Positions 7,680 to 16,054 of a stretch of DNA of 64,000 bases are shown here, in pieces. The notes under the pieces were generated by a model, which was given only the letters and a program-made list of their open reading frames with translations, was not told where the DNA came from and made no database searches. Within the stretch, counting starts at the first letter, position 1, and each line of letters opens with the position of its first letter. A program made the translations under genes and the position numbers. The DNA is from Baekduia alba (GTDB taxonomy: Bacteria; Actinomycetota; Thermoleophilia; Solirubrobacterales; Solirubrobacteraceae). The stretch lies in assembly GCF_028416635.1 (NCBI RefSeq), contig NZ_CP114013.1, positions 4,650,001 through 4,714,000 on the forward strand, written 5' to 3'.

Positions 7680-9032
7680 ATGGCCGGGCGCCTGCTCGAG
7701 TTCGGCGAGGAGCTGCGCGGCGAGGGCGTCGCGATCGGGACGTCTGAGCTGCTGGACGCGTTCGTCGCGCTCCAGCACGTCCCCTGGACCGCGCAGGTCG
7801 ACTTCCGCGAGGCGCTCGCCGCGACGCTGGCCAAGTCCCAGGACGACCGGCGCGTCTTCGAGCTCGTCTTCGACCGCTTCTTCTTCCGCGCGGCCGAGCT
7901 GGCCGCGATCGAGGAGGGCGTGCGCGAGGCGGGTGGGATCTCGCCCGACGACGCCGGTGCGCTGGACATGGAGGAGCTGCGCCGCCAGGTCGCCCAGGCG
8001 GTCCGGGACGGCAACGAGGCGCTCATGCGCGACCTCGCGCGCCTGGCGATCGCCGCGTTCGGGCGCCAGGGCGAGGGCTCCGGCGTCATCGGCGTCGACG
8101 TCCAGCGCATCCGGCGCTCGCTGGCGCTGCGGACCGACCCGCAGCCCGAGCTGCCCGAGGAGGACCCGCGCCGCGACGGCCTGCCGCGCGACGAGATCCG
8201 GCGCTTCGAGCAGATGCTGCGCAAGGAGCTGGAGCGCACGCAGATCGAGCGCACCGAGCAGCTGTCGCCCGCGCGCCCGCTCAACGAGCTGGACCGCGCG
8301 CTGCCGTCCGGCCCGCTCCAGGACCTCGCCGCGGTGCATCGCGTCGTCGCCCAGCTCAAGCGCCGGCTCAAGACGCAGGGCAACGAGCAGCGCGGGCAGA
8401 AGCGCCACGCCGCGGTCGACATGCGCAAGACGATGCGCGCGTCGCTGGAGTTCGGCGGTGTCCCGGCGGTCATCAAGGAGAAGCCGATCCGCCCGCGGCG
8501 ACCCGAGATCTACGTGCTCTGCGACGTGTCGACGTCGGTCACCAGCGCGTCGGTGTTCTTCCTGTCGGTGCTGCACGCGCTGCACGACTCGTTCCGCAAG
8601 ATGCGCTCGTTCGTGTTCATCGAGCGGATCTCCGAGGTCACCGAGATCTTCGCCAAGGAGCGCGACTTCAAGGCCGTGTCCGAGGCGATCGGACGCGACT
8701 CCGGCGTCGCCGACATCTCCGGCTACACCGACTATGGCCGGGTCTGGACCGAGTTCCGCGAGCTGGTCGAGGACGACCTGCACCCGCGCGCGACGGTCAT
8801 CGTCCTCGGCGACGCGCGCACCAACGGCCGCGACCCGCGCGCCGACATCTTCGCTCAGATCTCCGCCAAGGCCGGCCGCACCTTCTGGCTCAACCCCGAG
8901 CCGCGGTTGTACTGGAACTACGGCGACAGCGTCATCAGCGCCTACGAGCAGCACTGCGAGGCCTACGAGTGCTGGACCACCCAGCAGCTCGAGGACTTCG
9001 TCAAGGCGCTCACGCGCCCGATGCGCCACTAG
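7680..9032 (+). CDS. CoxE-like VWA-domain protein, MoxR partner
   Basis: From the ATG at 7680 the protein has 450 residues; the frame is open back to a GTG at 7608 that would overlap moxR by 20 nt, but conserved-looking sequence begins at LLEFGEELRGEGVAIG. The C-terminal VWA domain has a MIDAS DVSTS starting at Asp282, with a downstream Thr in SGYTDYGRVW and Asp in VLGDARTNG. The middle part is charged and helical. Family members bind the MoxR ATPase and the client enzyme during metal-cofactor insertion. The start choice is uncertain; the identity is not. Confidence 0.85.
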   Translation: MAGRLLEFGEELRGEGVAIGTSELLDAFVALQHVPWTAQVDFREALAATLAKSQDDRRVFELVFDRFFFRAAELAAIEEGVREAGGISPDDAGALDMEELRRQVAQAVRDGNEALMRDLARLAIAAFGRQGEGSGVIGVDVQRIRRSLALRTDPQPELPEEDPRRDGLPRDEIRRFEQMLRKELERTQIERTEQLSPARPLNELDRALPSGPLQDLAAVHRVVAQLKRRLKTQGNEQRGQKRHAAVDMRKTMRASLEFGGVPAVIKEKPIRPRRPEIYVLCDVSTSVTSASVFFLSVLHALHDSFRKMRSFVFIERISEVTEIFAKERDFKAVSEAIGRDSGVADISGYTDYGRVWTEFRELVEDDLHPRATVIVLGDARTNGRDPRADIFAQISAKAGRTFWLNPEPRLYWNYGDSVISAYEQHCEAYECWTTQQLEDFVKALTRPMRH

Positions 9033-9092
9033 CGCGCGACCGTCGCGGACGCTCTCGGTTGCGGTGTGGGCGCGCATGGGTAGGGGTGCGAC

Positions 9093-10859
9093 ATGTCGCG
9101 TTCGCCGCTCGCCGTCCTCCTCGTCGCCGTCGCCTGCTGCGCCGCGTCGCTCGCGCCCTCCGTGGCGGGTGCGGTGCAGGGGTCGCGCTACCACGACGGC
9201 GTGACCTCGACCGCGGGCGTGGTGGCGACCGAGTCGCCGGCCGCGGCGCGAGCCGGCCGCGCGGTGCTCGCCAAGGGCGGCAACGCCATCGACGCGGCGG
9301 TGACGACGGTCTTCGCGCTGAACGCCGCGCGGCCGCAGTCCTGCGGGATCGGCGGCGGCGGGTACATGATGTACCGGTCGCCCGACGGCAAGACGCGCGC
9401 GCTGGACTTCCGCGAGACGGCGCCGGCGGCGTTCAAGGCCGACTCGCTCCTGCCGCCCGGGCTGCACAAGACGTTCACCGGCCACCTGACCGTCGGCGTG
9501 CCCGGGACGCTGGCCGGGATGAACGCGGCGCTGGAGCGCTTCGGCACGCTCTCGCTGCCCGAGGCGCTGGCGCCGGCCGAGAAGCTCGCGCGCGAGGGCG
9601 TGCACGTCACGACGTCGCTGTCGGGCGCGACGGCGCGGCGCCAGAAGGACATCGCCCTGTTCCGCGCGGCGGCCGGCATCTACCTCAAGAACGGCCAGCC
9701 CTACGCGCCCGGCGACCTGCTGGTCAACACCGACCTGGCGCGCACGCTGCGCACCATCATGCGCCACGGCATCGGCGCGTTCTACGGTGGGCCGATCGCG
9801 CGGCTGATCGTCCGCGACATGCGCGCCCCGCGCCCGGACACCAAGGACCCCGGGTTGCTCACCGTCAAGGACTTCAAGGCCTACAAGCCGGTGTGGCGCA
9901 TCCCGCTGCACGGCACCTACCGCGGGCGCGACGTGTACGCGATCCCGCCGTCGAGCTCGGGCGGGACGACGATGCTCGAGATGTTGAACATCCTGGAGGG
10001 CTATGACCTGCACGGCATGGGCGAGGGCAGCGCGCAGGCGATCACGGCGATCGCCGAGGCGCAGAAGATCGCCTGGGCCGACCGCGGCGCCTACACCGCC
10101 GACCCGGCCTACCAGCGTCAGCCGACCGCCCAGCTGCTGTCCAAGGACTACGCCGCCGCGCGGCGGAGCGAGATCAACCTGAGCAAGGCGGGGTCCTTCC
10201 CACCCGGCGTCTTCCCGGCCGGCCCGACCGCGCTCGGCGCCGGCGAGGACGTCAATCCGCGCGGCTCCACGACCCACGTCAGCGTCGTCGACGCCAAGGG
10301 CGGCGCCGTCGCGGTCACGTGCACGATCGAGCAGGAGTTCGGCAGCACCGTCGTCGCGCCCGGCACCGGGTTCCTGCTCAACAACGAGCTGACCGACTTC
10401 AGCAGCCCGGGCACGGCCAACGCGCCGGCGCCGGGCAAGCGCCCGCGCTCGTCGATCAACCCCACCATCGTGGTCCAGTCCGGCAAGCCGGTCCTGGTCG
10501 CCGGCGCGGCCGGCGGCTCGACGATCATCATGGGCCCGACGCTCGCGGTGATCGACACGGTGGACTTCGGGATGACCCTCCCGCAGTCCGTCGACGCCGA
10601 GCGCTTCGACGACCAGGGCACCAACAAGCTCATGATCGAGGACGGCCGGATCGCGCCCGACGTGCTCGGCCAGCTCACGAGCGAGGGCTACACCTTGACC
10701 AAGCAGGGCGAGTACGGCGTCGTCCCGCGCATGCAGCTCGCGGGCCTCGCCCCGGGCCCGGCCGGCCTGGCGACCGCGGTGTCGGACTCCCGCTCGGACC
10801 GCGGCTCGCTGGCGGTGCCGCCGTCCGCGCCGCCGCCGGTGAAGGCGCCGGCGCGGTAG
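9093..10859 (+). CDS. ggt: Gamma-glutamyltransferase, secreted
   Basis: This 588-residue protein has an N-terminal signal peptide (about residues 1-28, hydrophobic core then AGA). GGNAIDAAVTTVFALN and CGIGGGGYMMY mark the large-subunit start. The autocleavage/nucleophile Thr is Thr393 in GSTTHVSVVD, and GFLLNNELTDFS matches the small-subunit substrate loop. The enzyme cleaves the gamma-glutamyl bond of glutathione or other gamma-glutamyl compounds outside the membrane. Actinobacteria of this group may instead use mycothiol-related or gamma-glutamyl peptide substrates. A Pro/Ala-rich tail ends the protein. It stands alone in transcription. Confidence 0.9.
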   Translation: MSRSPLAVLLVAVACCAASLAPSVAGAVQGSRYHDGVTSTAGVVATESPAAARAGRAVLAKGGNAIDAAVTTVFALNAARPQSCGIGGGGYMMYRSPDGKTRALDFRETAPAAFKADSLLPPGLHKTFTGHLTVGVPGTLAGMNAALERFGTLSLPEALAPAEKLAREGVHVTTSLSGATARRQKDIALFRAAAGIYLKNGQPYAPGDLLVNTDLARTLRTIMRHGIGAFYGGPIARLIVRDMRAPRPDTKDPGLLTVKDFKAYKPVWRIPLHGTYRGRDVYAIPPSSSGGTTMLEMLNILEGYDLHGMGEGSAQAITAIAEAQKIAWADRGAYTADPAYQRQPTAQLLSKDYAAARRSEINLSKAGSFPPGVFPAGPTALGAGEDVNPRGSTTHVSVVDAKGGAVAVTCTIEQEFGSTVVAPGTGFLLNNELTDFSSPGTANAPAPGKRPRSSINPTIVVQSGKPVLVAGAAGGSTIIMGPTLAVIDTVDFGMTLPQSVDAERFDDQGTNKLMIEDGRIAPDVLGQLTSEGYTLTKQGEYGVVPRMQLAGLAPGPAGLATAVSDSRSDRGSLAVPPSAPPPVKAPAR

Positions 10860-10898
10860 GCCCCGCTACGGGCCCGAATTGCCATCCGGCTCCGGTGC

Positions 10899-10937
10899 GT
10901 GTCGTCTGGTGTCCCGTATGCGGACATCGGACGACAC
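10899..10937. repeat. REP-like hairpin, copy 1
   Basis: The 16-nt arms (10899-10914 and 10922-10937) form a fully paired RNA stem with two G-U pairs and a 7-nt loop. The left arm reads GTGTCGTCTGGTGTCC. A closely matching copy lies at 39470-39508, with the same GTGTCGTCTG start, TGC in the loop, and CGACACAGA end. This copy sits between ggt and the TPP riboswitch and could act as a terminator for ggt, though no T-run follows. Confidence 0.7.
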
Positions 10938-11008
10938 AGATCGAGGATTCGCCGCCTACAGCGCACCCCTCGACCTCAGCGCGTTGCGCTACTGTGACCA
11001 GCGGTAAC

Positions 11009-11100
11009 ACAGGGGGGCTCGCGGACGCGGGCTGAGATAGCGCCTAGGAACTCCCGGCGCTGACCCTTCGAACCTGTGGGGTAATGCCCGCGGAGGGAGC
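11009..11100 (+). ncRNA. TPP riboswitch (THI element)
   Basis: All conserved THI-box blocks are present in order: a 5' strand at about 11010-11018, GGGCTGAGA (11029-11037), a variable P3 stem, ACCCTTCGAACCTG (11063-11076), GGGTAATGCCCGCG (11078-11091) and the 3' GGAGGGAG. The ATG of the transporter ATPase follows 2-3 nt after it. The 3' strand of the closing helix, GGAGGGAG, is itself the only plausible ribosome binding site, so TPP binding should sequester it and block translation. Confidence 0.93.
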
Positions 11101-11101
11101 G

Positions 11102-11860
11102 ATGGCGACGAGGCTCGAGGCTCCGGAGGTGGAGCCTCGCGACGTTGAAGGCGACGTGCAACTCACCGGCGTGACGCGGCGGTTCGGCGATGTCGTCGCC
11201 CTGAGCGACGTGTCGCTCGCGGCCGCCCCCGGCGAGGTCGTCGCCGTCGTCGGACCCAGCGGCAGCGGGAAGTCGACGCTGCTGGAGCTCGTCTGCGGCC
11301 TCCAGGCGCCCGACGCCGGGACCGTGCGGGCCGACCGCGCCGTCCTGATGCCCCAGCGCGACCTCCTGCTCCCGTGGCTCGACGCGCGTGACAACGCGGC
11401 GCTGCCGCTGCGGATCGCGGGCGTCAAGCGCGACGCGGCGCGCGCGCAGGCGCACACGCTGCTGGGCGAGCTCGGCCTCGACGGCTTCGAGCACGCCCGG
11501 ACGTGGGAGCTGTCGGGCGGCATGCGCCAGCGCGTCGCGGTCGCGCGCACGCTGCTCTCCGGCGCGCCGCTGCTGTGCCTCGACGAGCCGTTCGGCGCGC
11601 TGGACGCCATCACGCGCGGCGAGGCGCAGGCGTGGCTGGCCGCGGTCCTGGCCGCGACGCCGCGCACCGTCCTGCTGGTCACGCACGACGTCGAGGAGGC
11701 CGCGGTGCTCGGCGACCGCATCGTCGTCCTGTCGGCGCGGCCCGGCCGGGTGGTCGCCGACCTCCGGGTCGACCTCCCCCGCCCGCGCGATCCCACCGAC
11801 CCGGCCGTGGTCGCGGTGCGGGCGCGCGCCTTCGAGGCGCTGCGCGAGGGGCGGTCGTAG
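11102..11860 (+). CDS. thiZ: Thiamine-precursor ABC transporter, ATP-binding protein
   Basis: This 252-residue ABC ATPase has Walker A GPSGSGKS, signature LSGGMRQR, Walker B LLCLDEPFGALD and the switch VTHD. The nitrate/sulfonate/NMT1-type ATPase class fits the permease and binding protein that follow. The ATG at 11102 is preferred over the in-frame ATG at 11084, because the latter lies inside the conserved GGTAATGCC of the riboswitch. Translation is therefore expected to be repressed by TPP. The symbol follows the ThiXYZ naming for hydroxymethylpyrimidine-type precursor uptake. Confidence 0.85.
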   Translation: MATRLEAPEVEPRDVEGDVQLTGVTRRFGDVVALSDVSLAAAPGEVVAVVGPSGSGKSTLLELVCGLQAPDAGTVRADRAVLMPQRDLLLPWLDARDNAALPLRIAGVKRDAARAQAHTLLGELGLDGFEHARTWELSGGMRQRVAVARTLLSGAPLLCLDEPFGALDAITRGEAQAWLAAVLAATPRTVLLVTHDVEEAAVLGDRIVVLSARPGRVVADLRVDLPRPRDPTDPAVVAVRARAFEALREGRS

Positions 11861-11866
11861 CCCGCG

Positions 11867-12613
11867 ATGCTCGCCGTGCTCATCGTCCTCGCCCTGCTCG
11901 GCGCCTGGGAGCTGTACGCCCGCCTCGGCGGCGTCGACGACTTCATCCTGCCCGCGCCCGACCAGGTCGCGTCGTCGCTCTGGCACGACCGCGGCCTGTT
12001 GTGGGACAACCTGCTCGTCACGACCCAGGAGATGGTCCTTGGGTTGCTCCTGTCGCTCGTCTGCGGCGCGGCGCTCGCGCTGGCGCTCCACCGCTTCCGG
12101 CCGCTGCGCCGCGCGACCTACCCGCTGCTGGTCGGCACGCAGGCGGTCCCGATCGTGGTAATCGCCCCGCTGCTCGCCGCGTGGTTCGGCTACGGGATCC
12201 TGCCCAAGCTCGTGATCGTCGCGCTCGTCTGCTTCTTCCCGATCGTCGTCACGACGCTCGACGGGCTGCGCGCGGTCGACCCCGAGCAGCACAAGCTGCT
12301 GAAGACCCTCGGCGCCTCGCCCATGCAGACGTTCCGCTGGGTCGAGGCGCCCGCGGCGCTCCCCGCGGCGCTGAGCGGCGCGAAGATCGCGGTCGCGGTC
12401 GGCGGGATCGCCGCGGTCTTCGCCGAGTACTCCGGCTCCGAGAGGGGCCTCGGGCACCTGCTGCTGCAGTCGATCCCGCAGCTGGAGACCGCGCGCGCCT
12501 GGGCCGCGGTCGTCGTCCTCGCCGCCCTGGCCATCGCCTGCTTCTCCCTCCTCGCCCTCGCCGAGCGCCGCCTGGCGCCGTGGGCCCACCGACGAAAGGA
12601 CCTCGACGCATGA
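11867..12613 (+). CDS. thiX: Thiamine-precursor ABC transporter, permease
   Basis: This 248-residue membrane protein has about six spans and the binding-protein-dependent transport loop (EAPAALPAALSGAKIAVAVGGIAAVFAEY) where the ATPase docks. It starts 6 nt after the ATPase gene and its TGA overlaps the ATG of the binding-protein gene. The NitT/TauT-type permease family together with the upstream TPP riboswitch supports pyrimidine-precursor import rather than nitrate or taurine. Confidence 0.85.
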   Translation: MLAVLIVLALLGAWELYARLGGVDDFILPAPDQVASSLWHDRGLLWDNLLVTTQEMVLGLLLSLVCGAALALALHRFRPLRRATYPLLVGTQAVPIVVIAPLLAAWFGYGILPKLVIVALVCFFPIVVTTLDGLRAVDPEQHKLLKTLGASPMQTFRWVEAPAALPAALSGAKIAVAVGGIAAVFAEYSGSERGLGHLLLQSIPQLETARAWAAVVVLAALAIACFSLLALAERRLAPWAHRRKDLDA

Positions 12614-13638
12614 CGTCGCGCATCCGGCCCCGCACCGCCGTTCTCATGGTCATTGCCTTGGCCACCGTCCTCGCGCTCAGCGCGTGCGGCGCCAAGAAGG
12701 ACGTCACCACCACGCGTGGGCCGGTCGACCACATCACCGTCGTCCTCGACTACCTGCCCAACGCCGACCACGCGCCGATCTACGCCGCGCAGAAGATCGG
12801 CGCGTTCAAGGCCGCGGGCCTGGACGTGACGCTCCGCGTCCCGTCCGACCCCGCCGCGCCGCTCAAGCAGGTCGCCGCCGGGCAGGCCGACCTCGCGATC
12901 TCCTACGAGCCCGAGCTGCTGCTCGCGCGCGACAAGGGGCTGCGGGTGGCGTCGGTCGGCGCGCTGATCCAGAAGCCGCTGACGTCGATCATGTCGCTGC
13001 ACGGCAAGGTCAAGACGCCCAAGGACCTCGCGGACGCGAAGGTCGGGACGGCGGGGATCCCGTACCAGTCGGCCTACCTGAAGACGATCGCCTCCGAGGC
13101 CGGCGTGGACCCGGGCTCGATCGACGAGGTCAACGTGGGGTTCAACCTCGTCCCGAGCATGTTGTCCAAGAAGGTCGACGCGACGCTCGGCGCGTTCTGG
13201 AACGTCGAGGGCGTCCAGCTCCAGCGCCAGCACAAGGACCCCACCATCATCAAGATGGACGAGGCCGGCGTGCCGACCTACCAGGAGCTGATCTTCGCCG
13301 CCGACATGGACAAGCTGCGCACCAAGGGCTACGGCGCGATCGTGCGGCGCTTCCTGCAGGCGGTGTCGCGCGGCGCGAAGGCCGTGAAGGCCAACCCGCA
13401 GCTGGGCGCCGACGCGCTCGTCGCCTCCGACAAGGACCTCGACGCGGCGACGACGCTGGCCCAGGTCAAGGCGACGCTCCCGGTGTTCTTCCCCGAGGAC
13501 GCCAGCTACCCGTGGGGCTATCAGAACGCCGACGAGTGGAAGGCCTACGGGCAGTGGATGTTGGACAACAAGCTCGTCCAGGCGCTGCCGCGGGCGACGT
13601 CGATCACGAACGAGTTCCTGCCGGGGCGCGGGATCTAG
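12610..13638 (+). CDS. thiY: Thiamine-precursor substrate-binding lipoprotein (NMT1/THI5-like)
   Basis: This 342-residue protein has a lipoprotein signal peptide with lipobox LSAC, the modified Cys being residue 26. DHITVVLDYLPNADHAPIYAAQKIGAFKAAGLDVTL is the hallmark start of the NMT1/THI5-like (ThiY) fold. The ATG at 12610 overlaps the permease stop (ATGA). It would capture a pyrimidine thiamine precursor, for example a formylaminopyrimidine or HMP, outside the membrane. Control is by the TPP riboswitch through polarity or coupling. Confidence 0.87.
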   Translation: MTSRIRPRTAVLMVIALATVLALSACGAKKDVTTTRGPVDHITVVLDYLPNADHAPIYAAQKIGAFKAAGLDVTLRVPSDPAAPLKQVAAGQADLAISYEPELLLARDKGLRVASVGALIQKPLTSIMSLHGKVKTPKDLADAKVGTAGIPYQSAYLKTIASEAGVDPGSIDEVNVGFNLVPSMLSKKVDATLGAFWNVEGVQLQRQHKDPTIIKMDEAGVPTYQELIFAADMDKLRTKGYGAIVRRFLQAVSRGAKAVKANPQLGADALVASDKDLDAATTLAQVKATLPVFFPEDASYPWGYQNADEWKAYGQWMLDNKLVQALPRATSITNEFLPGRGI

Positions 13639-13651
13639 GGGGCTGGGCGGC

Positions 13652-14479
13652 GTGAGCGCGGACGTGCGGGTCGACCACTGGGTCGCGTTCGCCGACGGGC
13701 CGGGTGGCGGGAACCCGTGCCCGGTCGTGCGCGGCGCCGACGGGTGGAGCGACGCGGAGATGCAGGCCGCGGCGGCGGAGCTCGGGCACGAGACGTGCTT
13801 CGTGCTGGCGCCTTCCGGTGGCGCCGACGCCGTCGTGCGGCTGCGCTACTTCGTGCCGCGCCACGAGATGGAGATGTGCGTCCACGCGACGGTCGCGGCG
13901 AGCGTGGCGCTGGGGTTGGAGGACGGCGCGGGCGTCGAGACACCGCTCGGCGTCCGGCGGGTGTGGCGACCGAGCGCCGGCGCGGCGCTGGTGGAGCAGT
14001 TCGCGCCGGAGGTCGGGCCGGTCGTCGAGGACGTCGACGCGGTCGCGGCCGTCCTGGGCGGCGCCCGTCCCGTCGCGGAGGTCCGCTCGGTGTCCACGGC
14101 GCGCGCCAAGCTCCTGGTCGGGCTCGCCGACGAGGCGACGCTCGACGGGCTGGCGCCGGACTTCGAGGCGCTGTGGACCCTGTGCGACCTGCTGGGCACG
14201 ACCGGCATCTACGCCTACACCTTGAACGCCCGCGACGCCGACGTCGCGGCCCGGCAGTTCCCGGTGCGCGCGGGCTTCGACGAGGACCCGGCGACCGGTG
14301 TGGCGGCGTGCGCGCTGGGCGCGTGGCTGGCGGGCGCGGGCGACGGGTGGCATCGGCTGCGCGTCGCGCAGGGTCGCGCGATGGGCCGGCCGTCGCTGAT
14401 CGACGCCGAGGCGCTGCGCGCCGACGGCGCCGTGGTCGCGACCCGCGTGGGCGGCGAGGCGGCGCCGGCGGCGCCGTGA
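13652..14479 (+). CDS. PhzF-family isomerase/epimerase
   Basis: This 275-residue protein shows the PhzF signature: DHWVAFADGPGGGNPCPVV near the N-terminus, the catalytic Glu in ELGHETCFVL, and the second-half FDEDPATGVAACALGAWL. The family folds as two pseudo-symmetric hot-dog-like halves and catalyses isomerisations such as that in phenazine synthesis. No phenazine genes are near, so the substrate is unknown. The GTG at 13652 follows the thi operon by 13 nt and could be read through from it. Its stop overlaps the start of a decayed acetyltransferase gene. Confidence 0.85.
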   Translation: MSADVRVDHWVAFADGPGGGNPCPVVRGADGWSDAEMQAAAAELGHETCFVLAPSGGADAVVRLRYFVPRHEMEMCVHATVAASVALGLEDGAGVETPLGVRRVWRPSAGAALVEQFAPEVGPVVEDVDAVAAVLGGARPVAEVRSVSTARAKLLVGLADEATLDGLAPDFEALWTLCDLLGTTGIYAYTLNARDADVAARQFPVRAGFDEDPATGVAACALGAWLAGAGDGWHRLRVAQGRAMGRPSLIDAEALRADGAVVATRVGGEAAPAAP

Positions 14480-14758
14480 TCGCCGACGGCTACCGGCTGG
14501 TCGAGGGGTCCCCCGGCGTCGAGGACTACCTGATGCTTCGCGAGTGCGCCGGCCTGTCGGCGAAGCGCCGCGACCAGGCCGAAGCGGGGCTCGGCGAGGC
14601 GATCCTGACCGCCCTGCTGTCGCGCATCCGCGACGGGGCGCCACCCGGCGCGTGGGTCAACCTGCTGGCCGACCCTCCCGGCCACCGCCTCTACGGCCCG
14701 CCACGGCTTCACGCCGGCGGCGCCGGAGTCGGTCGGCATGGCCGTCACGCTCGGCTGA
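14476..14758 (+). pseudogene. GNAT acetyltransferase remnant (internal deletion plus frameshift)
   Basis: The GTG at 14476 overlaps the PhzF stop. The reading begins like an intact GNAT protein (YRLVEGSPGVEDYLMLRECAG) but passes directly from AEAGLG to EAILTALLSRIRDGAPPGAWVNLLADPPGHRLY, the segment that normally follows the acetyl-CoA loop QRRGLG. The central beta strands and most of motif A, perhaps 40-50 residues, are missing. After HRLY one extra G near 14696-14698 shifts the frame; the other frame then reads ARHGFTPAAPESVGMAVTLG and stops at 14756-14758. Both lesions point to a dead gene. Confidence 0.75.
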
Positions 14759-14778
14759 TCCGCGCGGCGGGGTCGGCG

Positions 14779-15693
14779 CTACGCCGCGGCCGCGAAGCGG
14801 GTCGCCGCGCCGGCGCCCGTGGCGAGGCCGCCGAGCGCGTGGATGCCGGCGAGGCCCATCCAGCCCTCGTAGGCGGCGAAGTAGTCCAGGACCTCCTCCT
14901 CGGTCGCGCGCGCCGAGGGGCGGCCGTCGGCCAGCGCGCGGCCGACGAGCTTGATGTAGGCCAAGTCGCCGGCGGGCAGGACGTCGTGGCGGCCCTGGCC
15001 GTGGAGGGCGAGCACCGCGATGGTCCAGGAGCCGATGCCCGGGATCGCGCGCAGCCGGCGCCAGGCCGGCTCCGGGTCGGCCGCCCACAGGTCCGCGCGG
15101 CCGGAGGCGACCTCGCCCGACGCCCTCACGAGCGAGAGCGCCCGCGCCGCGCCGAGGTCGAAGGACTGCAACAACGCGGGCGCGGTCCCCGCGAGCGTCG
15201 CGGCGGTCGGCAGGTCGTGCAGCGTGCTCGTCCCGTCCCAGCTCGGCGCGCTGCGCCCCAGCCGCCACACGATCAGCCGCTCGATCCCGGCGGCACGCTC
15301 GTACTCGATCAGCTGCTCGCAGATCGCCCACGCGAGCGCCTCGAACGGATCGACACGGCGCGTCACGCGCAGATGCGGCCGCGACCGGACCGACGGCCCG
15401 ATCAGCGGATCGTCGCGGAACCGCTCGTAGAACCCGCGCAGCGACTCGTCGACGCCGAACGCGACCCGCACCCGCGCGATCGCCTCCTCGCACAGATCCG
15501 TCGCCGCACCCCGCGCGCCGATCACGACCCGATCCGCCGCCGGCTGCGCGGCCCGCACCACGACCGGAGCATCCTCGACATGCACCAACCGCTCCCAGAC
15601 CCCACCGCGCCGCCGCGCGACACCATCCATCCCACCACCACCCGGCAGACGGAACGGCCACGCTGGCCTCACTTCACGGCGAACTTCGATCAT
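14779..15693 (-). CDS. DNA-3-methyladenine glycosylase (AlkA-like, HhH-GPD)
   Basis: This 304-residue protein starts at the ATG at 15693 (MIEVRREV). It carries the helix-hairpin-helix of the HhH-GPD superfamily (LRAIPGIGSWTIAVLAL) followed by the catalytic Asp in LPAGDLAYIKLVGR, the order seen in AlkA. FEALAWAICEQLIEYERA is the helix holding the base-recognition pocket. No Fe-S cysteine cluster is present, which fits AlkA rather than EndoIII/MutY. It removes alkylated bases in base excision repair. The frame is open further upstream, but that part is unlike a protein. Confidence 0.85.
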   Translation of the reverse strand: MIEVRREVRPAWPFRLPGGGGMDGVARRRGGVWERLVHVEDAPVVVRAAQPAADRVVIGARGAATDLCEEAIARVRVAFGVDESLRGFYERFRDDPLIGPSVRSRPHLRVTRRVDPFEALAWAICEQLIEYERAAGIERLIVWRLGRSAPSWDGTSTLHDLPTAATLAGTAPALLQSFDLGAARALSLVRASGEVASGRADLWAADPEPAWRRLRAIPGIGSWTIAVLALHGQGRHDVLPAGDLAYIKLVGRALADGRPSARATEEEVLDYFAAYEGWMGLAGIHALGGLATGAGAATRFAAAA

Positions 15694-15880
15694 CGGGCGC
15701 GGGAGGCTACGCGCTGGAGCAGACGCCGGCCGCGACAAGCCCGCTCCTTGCGGGGGTCGGCGGAGACACGGCGCGCCGGAGGCACCGGGACAGGCGACGA
15801 CCGGTGCCGCAGCGCCCGAAGCGCGTTGACGCCCACCGCGGCCAACGACGCCGCGCGCCCTCCGCGGCGAGCGGGGCGCG
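15694..15880. other. Non-coding spacer with small hairpin
   Basis: No credible gene is seen. A perfect 8-bp stem, GGCACCGG (15781-15788) with CCGGTGCC (15801-15808), has a 12-nt loop. The rest is GC-rich sequence leading into the long palindrome at 15881. The promoter of the glycosylase gene should lie here but no clear -10 box is visible. Confidence 0.4.
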
Positions 15881-16054
15881 TGAACCGAGGACGAAGGACG
15901 ACCACCGACCTCCCCCGGCGCTTCTGCGCCCCGCATCGTCGTGGCTGACGGCGCCGGGCGAGCGCCGGCGGGCGGCCGCCCGTCAAGCCGGTCGGTGCCG
16001 TCAGGCGCGACGAGGCGGCGCGCAGAAGCGCCCGGGGGCCTCAGTCTCGGTTCA
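15881..16054. repeat. 174-bp long imperfect palindrome
   Basis: Nested inverted arms match in order: TGAACCGAG (15881-15889) with 16046-16054; CCCCCGGCGCTTCTGCGC (15912-15929) with 16020-16038 (one inserted base); a 15-nt segment pairing at 11 positions; and CTGACGGCGCC (15945-15955) with 15994-16004 (one mismatch). The centre is near 15970. The right end includes the last codons and stop of the gene ending at 16041. It could be a mobile palindromic element or a large terminator for that gene. Confidence 0.65.

Noticed and set aside
11084-11101. ATG at 11084 as the start of the transporter ATPase
   Set aside because: It falls inside the conserved GGTAATGCC block of the TPP riboswitch; the ATG at 11102 directly follows the ribosome binding site.
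15694-15936. Upstream in-frame extension of the AlkA-like gene to 15936
   Set aside because: The extra 81 residues are Arg/Pro/Ala-rich with no similarity to glycosylases, and the ATG at 15693 gives the normal family length.
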